Source: Aptenodytes patagonicus (lineage: Eukaryota > Chordata > Aves > Sphenisciformes > Spheniscidae). Taken from it: a stretch of 64,000 bases of DNA. The notes under the pieces are model-generated. The model did no database searches, was not told where the DNA came from, and was given only the letters and a program-made list of their open reading frames with translations. The stretch spans positions 7,819,501 through 7,883,500 of the forward strand of contig NC_134962.1 in the NCBI RefSeq assembly GCF_965638725.1. Reading direction: 5' to 3'. Below, piece after piece: positions 33,701 to 47,330 of this stretch (positions within the stretch are counted from its first letter, which is position 1; each line of letters opens with the position of its first letter). The translations under genes and the position numbers were made by a program.

Positions 33701-36700
33701 ACCTCAGAGTCAACTGTGAAGGAAGACCTGAAGGAAGATATGTCTGGCAATGCCATATCTAAAATATTTTTTGCAACTGCTTTGAGCTCCAGCTGGAGGA
33801 AGAATTTCCCTCATGTCAACAATTTGCTACTTAGTTGTGCTTTGCTAATTGGCTTGAGAGTTTTATGGCAATTTCTCTTAATTTATCTGATGTTGTTTCC
33901 CCTGTGCTGATGCTGAACAGTTCTTCAGACATGGAGAACAACTTTTTGGTTAGTCTTTATATACCGCAGTGTTCAATCCTGTCTTTCTTGAATGCTGAAA
34001 ATATTTGTCAACTTTCTTGTAAGTTGGGAAGTGTCCAAGAAATGTAGGTTTGAGTACTAAGTGGAATGTCTTCTGGAACGGGTAGGTTCTCAGCTACATC
34101 AGCACATGCCAAACTGGGGATTACTGCAGTCACAGGATTAATACTGGCAGCTTCATAACATTGAAACTGAAATCTAATACTTTTTTTTGGTTTAGAATTG
34201 ACTTCACAGTTGCTTTGCATTCATTTTGACTATAGTTAATAAAATACATTAAAACACCCTTGAACTTCATTTCAACTCATAAGCTGAAAAGTAGAAAAAA
34301 CCTGCGTTATATGTTAATTTGGAAATACTACCAAAAGAGAGATTACAAATAAAGTAGATGATGCTCACCTGCTTTTTTAACACAATGTTTATTCTATAGC
34401 TTCCGAGGAATTAGCAAGTGACTCTCAGGGATCAGTGCCTCCAGGGCTCACAGAGTTAGTATAGTATGTGGTTTTTTACTAAAAAAATTAAAGTTTTATC
34501 AGGATTGGACTTTTGTGTGTCTATTTTTGGCATCCTTCAGTTGAAAAATGCACTGGCTGAACTTGCACTCCTAACCTCTTGATGGTGTTTTACTATTAAT
34601 AGAAAAAGGGTTTAATAAGTAACCTGTCTCACAGTGCGTGATAATACATTCCCACTTCTTTGCAATCTGCTTCTGTGAACTTTATGACTTTATACCCACT
34701 TAAAAAACAATAGAGGGCTCTGCCAGGATGCCTGAACAAGAAGGAGCAGGTGCCTGCAGTGCTGCTGGCGGCACCGCGGTGACTCAGCCCCATGCCGCAT
34801 GCGGGAGCGCAGCCCGGGCTGGCTGGTCCCGGGGTGGCAAACTTCCCCCTGGCTGGTGACCGAGCGGCCACAGCCTGAATATGCAGAACTGTGGCCAAAT
34901 TGCCACAAGATTCCTGCCTCAACCCATCTGTTGATGTAGGAGAGGAGTGGCACGGGGCTGTCGGGAGGGTGTCTCCCAGGGACCAGAGATGCAGGGATAA
35001 GCGGCAGATGCAGGCTCACGAGTCTCAGCTGCACATTTGTCCCAGACTCCCTAATATTAGCATGTTAGGAGCAGGTCTGAGTCTGAAAAGCAGGGAAGAG
35101 TCATGATTTAAGAGGAAATAAAGAATCCAGATCATTTTAAGATGTCTTGTTGCACAAAGATAATGTGGGTCCTGTGCGTAAACCAAAAATGCCACCGTGG
35201 GTTATGGTGCAGCAAGTGGGAGTCAGTGTCAGCATGTAGGTAACCGGCACATTGTAGCCGTCTGACCTCGGAAAAAAGGAGGAAAAACAGTAGGAAAACC
35301 AGGCCAGGAGATCAGCATTTATTTCAGAGCAACATATGACACTCTCATGCCTAGTGGTATTTTTACTTGAAAGGTTAAGTGAGAAACAGAAATGGAGTGT
35401 TTGCTATTCTGTTCCAAGAACAATATTTGAACTAAACCAGCAACTTTGATCATCTGACTACACATTATGTTTATTTGTAAAAAACGTTAACATTTTTCTA
35501 GGCCCATGCGGGTTTCCCCTCCTTTTGATCTCTCTACGCCCCCAGTTTTCCTGTAAGGTTAGAGGGATTAATCCATATTTATGTTCACATAAGAAATAAA
35601 GTATCCTTTGTTTTTAAATTTTCCAAACTGGACAGGATTAAGACACAAATAACAAAAACATACAGAATAACTGGTTGCTCTTCCCTGCTCTTACAAGTTA
35701 AACATTCCTTCTCACGGGCATTCTCGGAGCAAGATTTCCACCAGCTCTTATCAGTTCAGAGCACACAGACACCATCCCTTGGGTAAAGGTGAAAAGGCTA
35801 TTACAGCCAGAATAGTGGGAGCACAAGGTTTGGGGTGGCTGTGTCTCTGGGCTAGGCTGGAGCCAGAAGGAGTTGGCTGACAGTATAGTAAATACATGTA
35901 GATGATGACTTTCCTTTGCTAGCTCATATGAACTCCTCCGGCTCTGATCAATTAAGCAGGAGTTGAGGTAGCCCTCACCCAGAGGAGTGATGGACAGCCC
36001 CTGCCTGTTCTGAGCCAGCCCAGAGGACCCCCACTCTCAGTGGGAAAGTCAGTGCAAGTTATTTATTAGTGGTGTGTGAAAAAAGGAATGTAGCTACGTG
36101 CTGTTCTTTGAAAAGTGTTTTTCAGCCATTTTCTCTGTTTTCCACTTCTGGTTTAGTTGATGGTTTGTTATTAAAGAAAACTGATCAAGTACAAGGAAAT
36201 GCGTGTGGTCATTGCCACTAGCCCCAGCAGGAGGAGGTTCAAGTTACTATATTTGCTCCACAAGATTCTTTACATTTACTTTCATTTAAAGCTTATGTCT
36301 CCATTAATTGTATACCTCCATCTTACGACAACATACAATATCCCAGATGCATAACTTCATTACTTTCCCGTTTTTGATGGTAAAAGGGATGGCTGTGCTG
36401 GAAAGGACCATTTCCATTTTCTAGATAAACATCGTTAAAGCTCCATTAGCCCTTACCTGAATGGTTTTGTTCTAGTAGAGAGACTATCATTAATTCTGCA
36501 TGTTGATTGTTTTTCCAGCTAGAACTGCCAATAAGGACAGTTGTGGACATCTTGCCCAGTGAGGCTTGTTGCCTCACTTGTTGCACTTTCTTGTTGCACA
36601 GAGGATACTGAAAATATTCAGAGCCTGACTGGCAACAAAGACGTGAAAGTCTTCATAGCCACTGTTTTTCCTTTGCCATGCCAATGTTTTCAGAAGTTTT

Positions 36701-39654
36701 ATAAAAATTATCTCCCACAACCATTTCTTCCTGAATTCCCTACAATTTTACTGAGAATTTTCTGCTAGAACTGGTTCTGTGACAAGCTTCTTTCTCTTTC
36801 ACTCTGTCTCTCTCTCACCCAAAGCAGAAGCATCCTAAATCCCACATCCTAAACCCGGAGTTTGGTTTTGCATTTTCAGTTATTCTCCCCACCACCCATT
36901 CTATCTACATGCTGCACAAAGTCTTCAAAGTCCAGGTTTGTTGCAGCCAACAAAAGCATTGGGTGGTCAGTGGTGCGGAAAAGTCTAGTTGGGGTTTTCT
37001 TTAATTTTCTTGGGCAACCTGTTAGAAAAAAGCTAGTGGAAAATGATGATCAGCTCATAGGAACTTATTGCAAAAGTTTGTTTCTCCTTCTTACCAGCAG
37101 TGAACTGTGTGATCTGAACTGGAATATATTCGTCTCAGAGAATGGATGAGTGAGTTTGCTGGGATTATCAGGCTTGCTTATGAGTAAGAGCACTGCCCTT
37201 GCTTTCAGCAATCGTTGATCTAAAGGAAAACAGTTCACTTCTCATCCTTTATCTTTTATTAGACACTATTAAGGGTGGAAAAAAACCACTGGAATTTGAG
37301 GCCTCAGAAACCCTGTGCTAGTTCCTTGGTAGTGTTACAACCCATTTTACCAGTTGGGCAGCCCATAAGAGCTGTAAAATTAAATAGCAGCTGCAGAAAG
37401 TACACAAAGAATTTTTTTTTTTTTATCAAGACGTGGCTTTTCTAAACAGTGTTTTCAGCAGAATTCTGTCTTATAACCAGTCTCAATCTTTAGGTATGCA
37501 ACTCAGCCTACAACTTGCAGGCAGTATCTAGACCATCAAGACAATTAAAAGAGTACTCAGCCCAGTCTTGGAAACGCCTCTTCTTGGAGGCAATTTGGGA
37601 ACGCAGAGGGAGCAAGTTGCAGGCAGGCTTGATTGTATGGGCAGCAGCAACAGCCCAGTCCTGCCTGCTGGCTCCTGAAGCCTTTTCCCAATGTGTCCTT
37701 AAGAATTTGCTGAGTGAATTAACTGCACATACATGGTGAATCCAGTGCTTCCAGGAAAGCATCAAATTTTGGGAAAACACGAAATATGGTCATGTTATGT
37801 ATGCGCAGCAAACCTAGCTCACACTGGGTCTACTATATGCATGCAGAACAAATATACAGCACGAATCCCTTACGCGATAAGGGAAAGGCCAACGAGTGCA
37901 GCCTATCCCAACGCTGACATGAGTACGTGACCCACTCTGCCCTGCCGGAAAGTATGGGCACTACTGCCTGAGGTAAAAAACACCCCTGTATTTTTCCTGT
38001 GAGCTTTAACACCAGTCATCAGCTAAATGAAAACTCTTATATTTTTCAATTTTTTTCCTTTTAATTGGAAATTTGGAGAATAATATATATAATAGAGGGT
38101 TTTTTCCCTAAAAGTGGCCCCAAACTGTGTAAACTCTCAGGTTAAGTGCTCAATTAAAAGGTCAAATTATCCAAATAGAAAACTGAAGTGTCAGGCAATA
38201 ATTGTCTACTGGACTCCGTTACCTGAAGAGTTCATTGCACACTGACCTCGTTTAAATATTATACAAACGAGTGGTACGTGTGGTACTTCCTACCATTTAT
38301 TTATAACTCTTAAAAATCCGGAGTTAGGTAAACAGCAAGATCGCTCTTCCGAAGTGTTCTAATATGAAATTGCAGGATCCACAAATACGATAAAGATGCT
38401 CTTAGAATTCCCAACCAAAATTTTTCTAGAAAAAAAGTAGTCCCTATCTCTCACCAGCATAACAAAGACTTACATTTATATAACACGATATTTAAGCTAT
38501 TACTAATACATGCTAAAGAAGTCCTGTTTTATGAGCCACCCCCAGGTCTCAGCTCTGTGCTCGTACTTTTCCTATGTGGTATCTGTTATGACTCAATGTT
38601 TCAAGCTCATTCTTTACTTCTAATCAAAAACTTAGCTTCTATTTATACTATCTCTGCCTCTGGCAAACCAACAGGGACAGTGACATATGGTAATCATATC
38701 TACTGTAATCCCTGCTCAGCGCCATTTCAAAAATTAATTCAATTCAATGATTCATAACCAAGTTCTTACTTTGTAGTAGTTGTTAAAAGAAAAAGTGCTA
38801 AGAAAGCTTTCGGTGCCTAGTTGCAGCATTCAATAGCCTTTTGGTTATGTCCAGAAAAAGCTATTATAGCTCATTTCAGAAAAGGAAGGAAATGTACTTG
38901 AAGGTATTCTACTGAATAAATGTTTCTCCAGTGGAACTAGGAGTTCTTGTGGGCTACATCTAAACTGCAGGCCAGGTGGTGACTACATTTACCTGGAACA
39001 TCCTATGGCTCCTTTTTGTACCATACCCCAGGGAAATCAGGAGCAGGGTGAAAAAGGTTGTGCAAAGGTCTCATCCTGGCATGGACCTGGGATGCACTCG
39101 TACATCTAATCTGGGGGCCATTCTTCTCTTTGAGCACAGATCTGAGCGCCAAGGTTGTGCACACCATCACCTGCAAAACACAGCAGTATTTCTAGAATGT
39201 TCTTGTTATTAATCTTCATGCACATTAAAGGTGGTTTCCAAAGCTTACTAAAATTGGTGGGTTCCTTTCTGTTGGGTTTGAACACGCTTAAATGAGGCCT
39301 GAAATGATTTTGTCTTTTGCACTCGGCAACCCTGACGGTGCCACATGATACGCAGATCCCCTTTCTCGTCTTATTTGTGTGTCCCCTCTGGCTGAAGTCA
39401 CATGCTAACTGCAAAAACATTAACCACTATGTCCTCTTTAAACCCAACCTACTATCAGCAGCAGGGAGGCCATAACCTGGTGTTTTCTGGGAGATGTGGT
39501 CTATTTCTGATAAGGGTTATCTAATCACTTCACAAAGTTGAAAAGAGATAGCACGGACAAAAAAACCTGCCAAATATATATTACTTCTCTTTCTTTTAGA
39601 AATCTTGGGCACTGTAAGCACACATCATCTAAACACAATGATAGAAAGGCTTCC

Positions 39655-39875
39655 TGAGTCATCAGTTGGATTTGCTGTGAGACCTGAGTGAGTTAGCACT
39701 GACATATGAGTCACATTAAATCATTAACCCCACCTGAAAATGTCAGCATGGACTCTATGACCCCAGGGAACAAATTTAACAACACAAAAACTTGATCTGA
39801 AAAAGCTAACTTTAGAATTAGACTAGTTCAGACCAAACATAGCCAGTCCTGTGGCTTGAGAGACAACCTGAGTCA
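39655..39875. promoter_or_regulatory. Cluster of three AP-1 consensus sites
   Basis: TGAGTCA occurs at 39655-39661, 39707-39713 and 39869-39875. Perfect AP-1 heptamers this close are above chance density and suggest an enhancer. Function is inferred. Confidence 0.35.
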
Positions 39876-42800
39876 TGTCACAGCTTACACACAGCGGGGC
39901 TGTGGCTGGACAAGACGGGGAGGTAGATGCATCTTCAGAAAGTTTCTCATGCCTAAATCGGACTTTTTGTTCAAAATGAGAACAAAAGAATAAAGCTAGA
40001 ATAGGAAATAATTTGGCTGCCCAAGGAGTTGATCATAACAGCTGACACATTCACGTCCTGTCCAGTCTATGCTAAAGAGAGAAATTTGATAGTCAGTTAA
40101 AGAAATGTTTAAGTTACTCTTAATTAGCCAAGTGTCAAAGAAAAATCTTAGCTTCTCCTGGGTTTTGGTTGTATTTCTTTATTTAAAAGGCAATTAAAAT
40201 GATAACATGCTGTGGGGAGTACCTAGGTTTTTTTAAGGATGTATGTGTATGACCTGATGATACCTTACATATTATTTTCACAGCTGTGACTTATGGTTTT
40301 ACCACAGATGCTAAAAACAGACCTGGCCGTGAGTATGTCATGACGAGAACAGAGCTCTTTTGCAGCCAAACTCTCCATTCAGTCACCACAGTCACCACAG
40401 TTTGTCCATTTTAATAACACAAGGGATACAGTGTGCATTGTAGCAGCATGAAGAAAAATCAGAGTGCTTAAAAAGATGAGTCTTTTTCAGGGGTTGGCAA
40501 TTAAATAGTAGAAATGTCACTTCCAGTTTGAGTTGTACAAACATGCACATACATGTGCAATTAATCAGACAAGTTTGTCCTTGGTTGAAGGCAAAAGAGA
40601 ACAGATAGAAAATTCCCTTGCAGGGGGGAGGAAGTGGCTGGAAGTACCCGTGAAGCGTTATAAGGCACAAAACTGCATGAGAGTACCCCATTTCGAGTCA
40701 CAGAAATGTTCAGAAACTTAAAAATAAGGTTGATTACCTCGTGATACCTGCTATCAGTGAGGAAAAGGCAAGACAGGGGATGGCTTGTTTTCTGGCAATG
40801 GAAGTTGCAGGACACAGATGTCAGAAATAGTTGCGTAAAGTATGTGCTGAACCTCAGCCCCTTGCTGACACTCGGGTTTGAGGACAGACTAGGCAAACTC
40901 AGTTTCAGACTTTACCAGTTGCCAAATGAGTTGAGATCCCATGGCAAGGTGACCTCTGCCAAATTCCCAGACAGTCCAAATCTGTGTCTCCAATAATGCT
41001 AGGTCTGACATTTCAGATGGTCTTTAGCTTGGTGTCAAGGACAGCATATGGCTGAAAGGTGGTTTCTGTTGGGGAAATTATGCAAATCATACTGGCTTGG
41101 AAAAAATTTGGTGGTTTTAACAGGACTTCACTTGAGGCATTGAGTTCTTTCTAATCCAGAATTCATAAACTGAGTGCAAAACAATTACGCAAAGATAAAC
41201 AAAGTGGACAGCTACGAACCAGACCAAACAGGTTTGGAAAGGCAAAATTCCAAAGTCATACCTGCAGGATGAGTTGAGAAGGCCAGAAGTCCACATGCTC
41301 AGATTGCAATCACTGTAATGTCCTCCGGGAACTTGAACCTGGATTGGGAGAAAATACCAAATAATGGACAAAATTGAAGCTTGCTGGAACAATGGAACTT
41401 TTTGGTGGATACAATACTCTCATTTGGTGGAAATAATATGAAAGAAAATAGCTTGTTACTAGGATTGTTCTTCTTTACTATAGTTACCTAGATGCCATCT
41501 AAATTATTGAACAATCAGACTATTGAACCATTGGAATTACTATTCCAGGTGAGACCTTTGGTCAGTCAATGATCCCGCTGTCTCCAGGAGTGATCCAAGA
41601 CCTTCAAAGCAAGGCAGGAGAAAGATGGTTTTAGCTAGGTACCAAACACGTTGTTCCTTATTAGGGATCTCTTAATTTCTAGTAAGAGATTGTCTTAAAT
41701 CCTAAAATGTTTTATTTAACACTATTTCAAAAGCACATCAGCAGTAACCATTGCTATCCTGGATTTTTTTTCATGTGGCAGCCAATCTCCTTTGAAGGTT
41801 TCTGAAATCTTAGCTTCATGCGTGCTGTGGTTCAGCCTTTGCCATTTGTAATGGTCACTGTGTTCACCAACACACCAGCATTTGAAAAAGGAGATGCCAA
41901 GCCTAAAAGTGCGAGGTGTGAAGACATGAAGGAGACAGGTGTGGCAGGAGGAACAGCATTTACAAAACTGATAAACTCTACAGCTTATCAGGGATATAAA
42001 GGAGCCCAATGATGACACAGCTATGTATATCTGGAGTATCGCTCTAATGATTAAATCCAAAAAACCCCAAGTCCATAACAAATGCTAGTTGTGATGGCTG
42101 ACCCCATGACACATGTAGCTGACCGTACTAATCAGATTGATGGGGAAAGTGAAATGCAAACCAGACACAGCGTTCCAGGCCCTCCCCAGTGAGTCACTGT
42201 TGCAGCAGACAACATCAATGAGAAATGCTGATTGCCAATTTTCCATTCTTTCCGCAGATACTGCTTCCTTAACATCGCTCTTCACAAATCTCTCTTTCCT
42301 ACGCTGTTGAATGTACTCCTGTGAAGAGCTCCTTCTTGTCAATCATCTGCCTGCAGCTCTCACCAGCTTTCAGAGTAACTGAGAAATGCCACCATACGAC
42401 TCAAGTGAGAGTTTGGCCTCCGAGAATTCTCATTTGTAATTCAGAGAGACCGCGCTCCTTCCAGCTGCCTACATCATTCACTTGTAACTAGCGAGGCACA
42501 TATTTTCCCAAATCCACGTGCAGAATTTGCAGTAGCAGCACTTAATAACGGCATTGCCAGACAACAGGCTCCCATTGATTTAGGGCATTGTTTCTGTACA
42601 TACGAACAAGTGCAAGAGTTACGTATCTGTCATCACAGCAGTGGTAACAGAGAATGACCTTTTGTCTGGCTCTTCCTCCTCAAATGCTTAGGTCTTGCGC
42701 TGCAAAGCGTGGACTCAGCCAATTTGTAAATAGATGAATACAAAGTGATTCAGGTAAGGTTACACAGGCAAAAGTGTATTGAGTCTAGCCAAAATCATCC

Positions 42801-44568
42801 TACGCTTAATAAGGATTAAGGCAAATTATTTTCAGCAGGTAATTCTTACATTGGCAAATGAAGTGGGAGGGAAATCATTCTTAGATGTGGATGAAACTAC
42901 TTAAATCCAGTGAACAATTTTGGCAAGAAAAAAAAGTAGGGAAAAGTATTCAAATAAATTCAGAAGTTTTGTTTTCATTTTGTAAATTCTTGACATCTGT
43001 TTTTTTAAAATGAATTAGAGTGGGTTATGTAATGCATAGCTTCTGATCAAATAAAATTTTCCAGATGACCTAGCTCATTTGAGGGTTTCTTTTTCACTTT
43101 TTTGAGAAATAGTTCCATTTTGAGTCATCTCCGGGTAATTTTTTCACTCATTGAACTGCAGTGCTCGTTGTCAAGAGTTAAGAGATGTTTCCCAGATCAC
43201 CTGGTGAACGCATGACAGAACTATGCAGAAAAAGAAAAAGGGGTTCCCACCTTTCAGTCTAATACCCCAAACGGAAGACTTTGCTAGCTGAAGGCATTTT
43301 GCCTTACTGGGAATACCTCTGACCATTCACAATAGTGCTGGGTAGGTGGAACCGCTCGGAGGCAGAAATGAGCATCTGCAACCCAAAGCATCAGCACCCG
43401 GGTGTGGTTCTACCTGCTGGGGAAGGTTGGGGCGGTCAGGCAGCAGCGAGGCTCAGCTCCAAAGCAGATGTCAGGCTCTAAAACCGCTCAAGAGGATGTT
43501 GCCTTTCGGATCCCGGGGACTGTTTCATTGCTGCCTCTTTTGGTCTAAAATACTGCACACAGTGCGAGACGCCTCCTTCAATGTGATTTAAGGCTGCCAT
43601 CTGCCGTCAGGCTGCCAGGGCCCGGACCCGCCGGCGCAGGCAGCAACATCCCTGATCCCTGGGCCCATCTCCCTGCTTTTGCTGTCAGAATGGGGAAAAT
43701 GTTTCCAGCAGGGTGAATTCATCCCCGTTTTTACATTTCAGAATTGTTGCAGTGTGGAAGTTGTGGGGTTTTTTTATAATTTTTGCTTTGTCTCATGCAT
43801 TATAGCTGCCATCATCTCCCTAATTCATAATTTTAAAAAAACCAACAAACCGTAACTACAAAAGTAGCGTGGGTAATTCTATAATTTGATGATAGTTTCC
43901 CAATAAAAGCTATAGGGTAAATTAGCTTCTATATGTGAATTAATTATGTCAGTAGCAGCAACAGCCTGATCTGTGCTCTTATTCTATATTGTAAAAAAAA
44001 GAAAAAAGAAAGTCCAGTGCCTCTTTAAAAACTGCTGCTAGGAGAAGTTACAAGTTTTAATGTTGCAGTACCTTCAAACTACAGTTCTGAACTTGCATTC
44101 CCCTGAGCTTTGTGCCGTATAAACACCAGCCCACGTTGTTTCCTGTCCCGCTCAACCTTAATATGAGACTAAAAGCAATAGAAGAATTGAACAGAGAGGA
44201 ATAAAAGGTGCAAAGCAGGCAACAGGCCTCTTATAATTGTGAAAAGAGATGCCAAAGGTTATCAACTTCCATAAGTAAATATGCTTACTAACGGCTGGAA
44301 AAGCTTACTGACAGGAAGATACTTAAGCCTCTGTAGTGGAAGAGGCATTAGTTAGTGAAGAATTAATTTCTTCTTGTCTATTTCTCAGCAGAAATCTTAG
44401 GTGACATCTTGGCTCTCAGAGGGCTGTCTGAGCTTGTAAATACCCAGAAGACAAAAATTAGAGAGCCTTGGTACACAAAGAGCTTTCTTCCTGTTTGTCA
44501 CAATAGAGCTATAGAAAGCCTGGCTTTAGTGTTAGTTTTGTTTAATTCATGTGATTTCTCACCAGCCC

Positions 44569-44593
44569 TGACTCACCTGACAATGACTCACCT
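44569..44593. promoter_or_regulatory. Duplicated AP-1 motif
   Basis: TGACTCACCT occurs twice, at 44569-44578 and 44584-44593, 15 bp start to start. Each copy contains a perfect AP-1 heptamer. Confidence 0.35.
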
Positions 44594-47294
44594 TGTTCAA
44601 GGTAAACTTTCATTTTATTGAATTAGCCGGAAAACACGATGTGGAGAGCAGCCACCATTTATTGCACTGCTGTAAAAAGCCTATGAAGAAGCGGTTTAGA
44701 GGATAAAGAATAGTTTACACTAGAAAAAAACAAAACAGACCTAACTATGACAAAAAAACATGCTTCAAAGTAGAGACCTATGGGGAAGAAGAAAAGCAGG
44801 ATACAATCAATATGAAAAGGCACAAGTAGCAAAGAATAACAAATTCATCATTTGACTTATAGCGTAAGTACATAAAAGTCTTTTAAATATACATCACGCT
44901 GCATTCATAAAAACAAGTTAATCTTCTTGTAGTCTCCTTTGGAGTTAAGGTGACATTTATGCATTTAGTCTATGTGCATCATTTCCAAATTGGCAAATTA
45001 GAGAAAGGCCCAAGAATAACACTTGAAATGAACTGGAGCTTGGCAGAAAAAACTATTAAAAGAACTCCTCATGTTTAAATATCAAAGGAAAGGTTGGGTG
45101 GTTCATGGTTATCAGAGGATGATTAAATTAAAATAAATCATGGAGTGAGAAGACATATTCTTGAGTCTTTATTAGAAGCAATAAGAGAAAGTGTCAATAA
45201 AACAATCTCTTACATATCTCTTGCCCTTACACTACTCCTACAAAGGGCAGATTGGGAGAAAAAAATTGGTAGATGAGTCAAATATTTGCACTCTGTATTT
45301 CATAGTTTTAAGATATGTAAGGAAATCCTCTTAATTGAATATTTTAAAGCTGGACTGCCTATTTTCTACTTTAAAATAGGGAAAATGCCAGGAATCTTTT
45401 GGAAGGGTTTTGGGTCTCCTGCAAGAGCATGCTGTGCAGGACGGCTCCCAGTGTCACATCCAGGCACACGCTTCCCATTCCCTTCGAGTGAAAAAACCAC
45501 ACTCATTGAGGCTATCTGGGAGCCACCGAAGGACCCCCGCTCTGAGCAGGGACACAGCACGGTGCCACCCAGTTAAGTCACAACCAGAGGCAGAGCTGGA
45601 CGCTGGCACACACCAACTCCAGCTCTGCAAACAGCCCCATCTGGGAGTAGCCTCAGTAACAGCTGTGCAACTGTGTGGGCAAAAAATGAGAGAGGAATAG
45701 GCGCTTGTAAATTCGGGATCGCTGTGTTTTGACCACACCGTCTCACAACATCTACCTTCATATAATTCCTATTGTGCTGAAGTTCTCTGACAACAACCCG
45801 CCCTACGTTGTGTGGGTTTTTTTAAGTACAGTTGCTTCCACGCAGTTATATCTTTACTTAGCCCTAATTATCAACGTGAGCACCTAGGTGCAGCCAGATA
45901 CACATCGGGGTTCATAGGAAGGCAGGAGGATGTCCCGTCCTGCGCTCACACGGACTGATTCATTGTACGTGGTGTTGCTGGCCAAGACATTCCGGCCATT
46001 TCCAGGTTAGTGTCTATTGCCGGGGGGGGCTAACTCGCATTTCTTACAATCAGCTGTGCCTAGATCCGTGCTTCTGACATTTCACCTCCCCACTGGAGGA
46101 GGATTAAACTAGTGGAGGTATTCACTGCGTAGTCTCAACCCAAGCCAGTACTGAAGCTAGCCAGGAGACATGCTTTTCCATCCAGAAGGCATTCCCTTTG
46201 GCACCATTCCCAAAGGCAAAGTGTAATCACTCTGTACTAACAAGACCGATAGGTGCTTTCACCCAACCCACATTTGCTTCTGGGCTTTGTTTATCTGATC
46301 TATAATTTGGTTACTTTTGTGAGCGTTGCTCCTCCAGCTATCACCTGGATTGTTTTCTGTATTTCCTTAATGTTGATTTTGAGAGACATGCAAGACTTTG
46401 CGATACTATACCAAAGCATTAGGAATCTGGACAGTATTGGCTAGAGACACATAATGGGAGAGAATCTTAAAGTTTAGGACTTTACAAGTCCATGAAATAG
46501 AAGGGAATGTTATTTTGGTCATGCATCTGTATAATGAGCTAGTTCCAAAGAGCCCAACTGCAAAAGGTGTTTTTTCTAAATACCACACAGTCACCTGTTC
46601 TGCATTAGAAAAACCTCTGTCCCAGTGATATCAGCACTAATGCTAATATATTCTAGAATATGTTGACAAATTAATGTAACATCTGAAGTCAAATAAATCC
46701 TCTGATGCCTAGCAGAGAGGGCAGGAAGGAATCCCCACTGTTTGCCCTTGGAGGAATACCTGCTAGGGTTTTTAACTGGCAGTCAGAGCATCACTTCTGC
46801 CCTCCAAAACTTGTCTGTGAACTGAATTTTGGGTGTTATGAGGACTGCAGTGGGGCAACAGAGAGAAGAATGTCATTACAACCGGTCCTGAAGGACAGGG
46901 AAGAAAAGACTTGACATTAAGTTCTCACCTTAAAAAACTGCATCCTAGACATTTTCAGGTTAATTTGTGAAGGAACACAATTTAACTAGCTATTGAAGAG
47001 CAATCAATCAACAGTTTTTGGGGATGCATCTTTGAAATGGGGAAAGAACAAAAATTTTTTGCATTTCTTCAAGAGTCTGTATGTCTCTTTCTTGAAGCCC
47101 AAGAGTAAGGACTTGAGGTTTGTCTTCTGTTTGGATGCTTGGGAGTCCCTTTTCAGTAATTTCTTAGTGCTTCCCAAGCCTCTGCAAACTGATGCTGAGC
47201 ATGTGGTTGGAGATAAAGTTGTCAGTCCGTTTTACAAGTGGGCAAAATGAAGGACAAAGTTGAAGGTTACATGGAAGGTACAAATCCCAAGCCT

Positions 47295-47330
47295 TGGTCA
47301 TGGAGGACAGGTCAGGTCATACCCTGGTCA
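47295..47330 (+). promoter_or_regulatory. Four nuclear-receptor half-sites (DR5-type)
   Basis: TGGTCA at 47295, AGGTCA at 47309, an overlapping AGGTCA at 47314, and TGGTCA at 47325, all in the same direction within 36 bp. The last two form a DR5 (AGGTCA-TACCC-TGGTCA), the spacing of retinoic-acid receptors. Binding is inferred. Confidence 0.4.

Noticed and set aside
40381..40399. Short tandem repeat of AGTCACCAC
   Set aside because: Two copies only; ordinary replication slippage.
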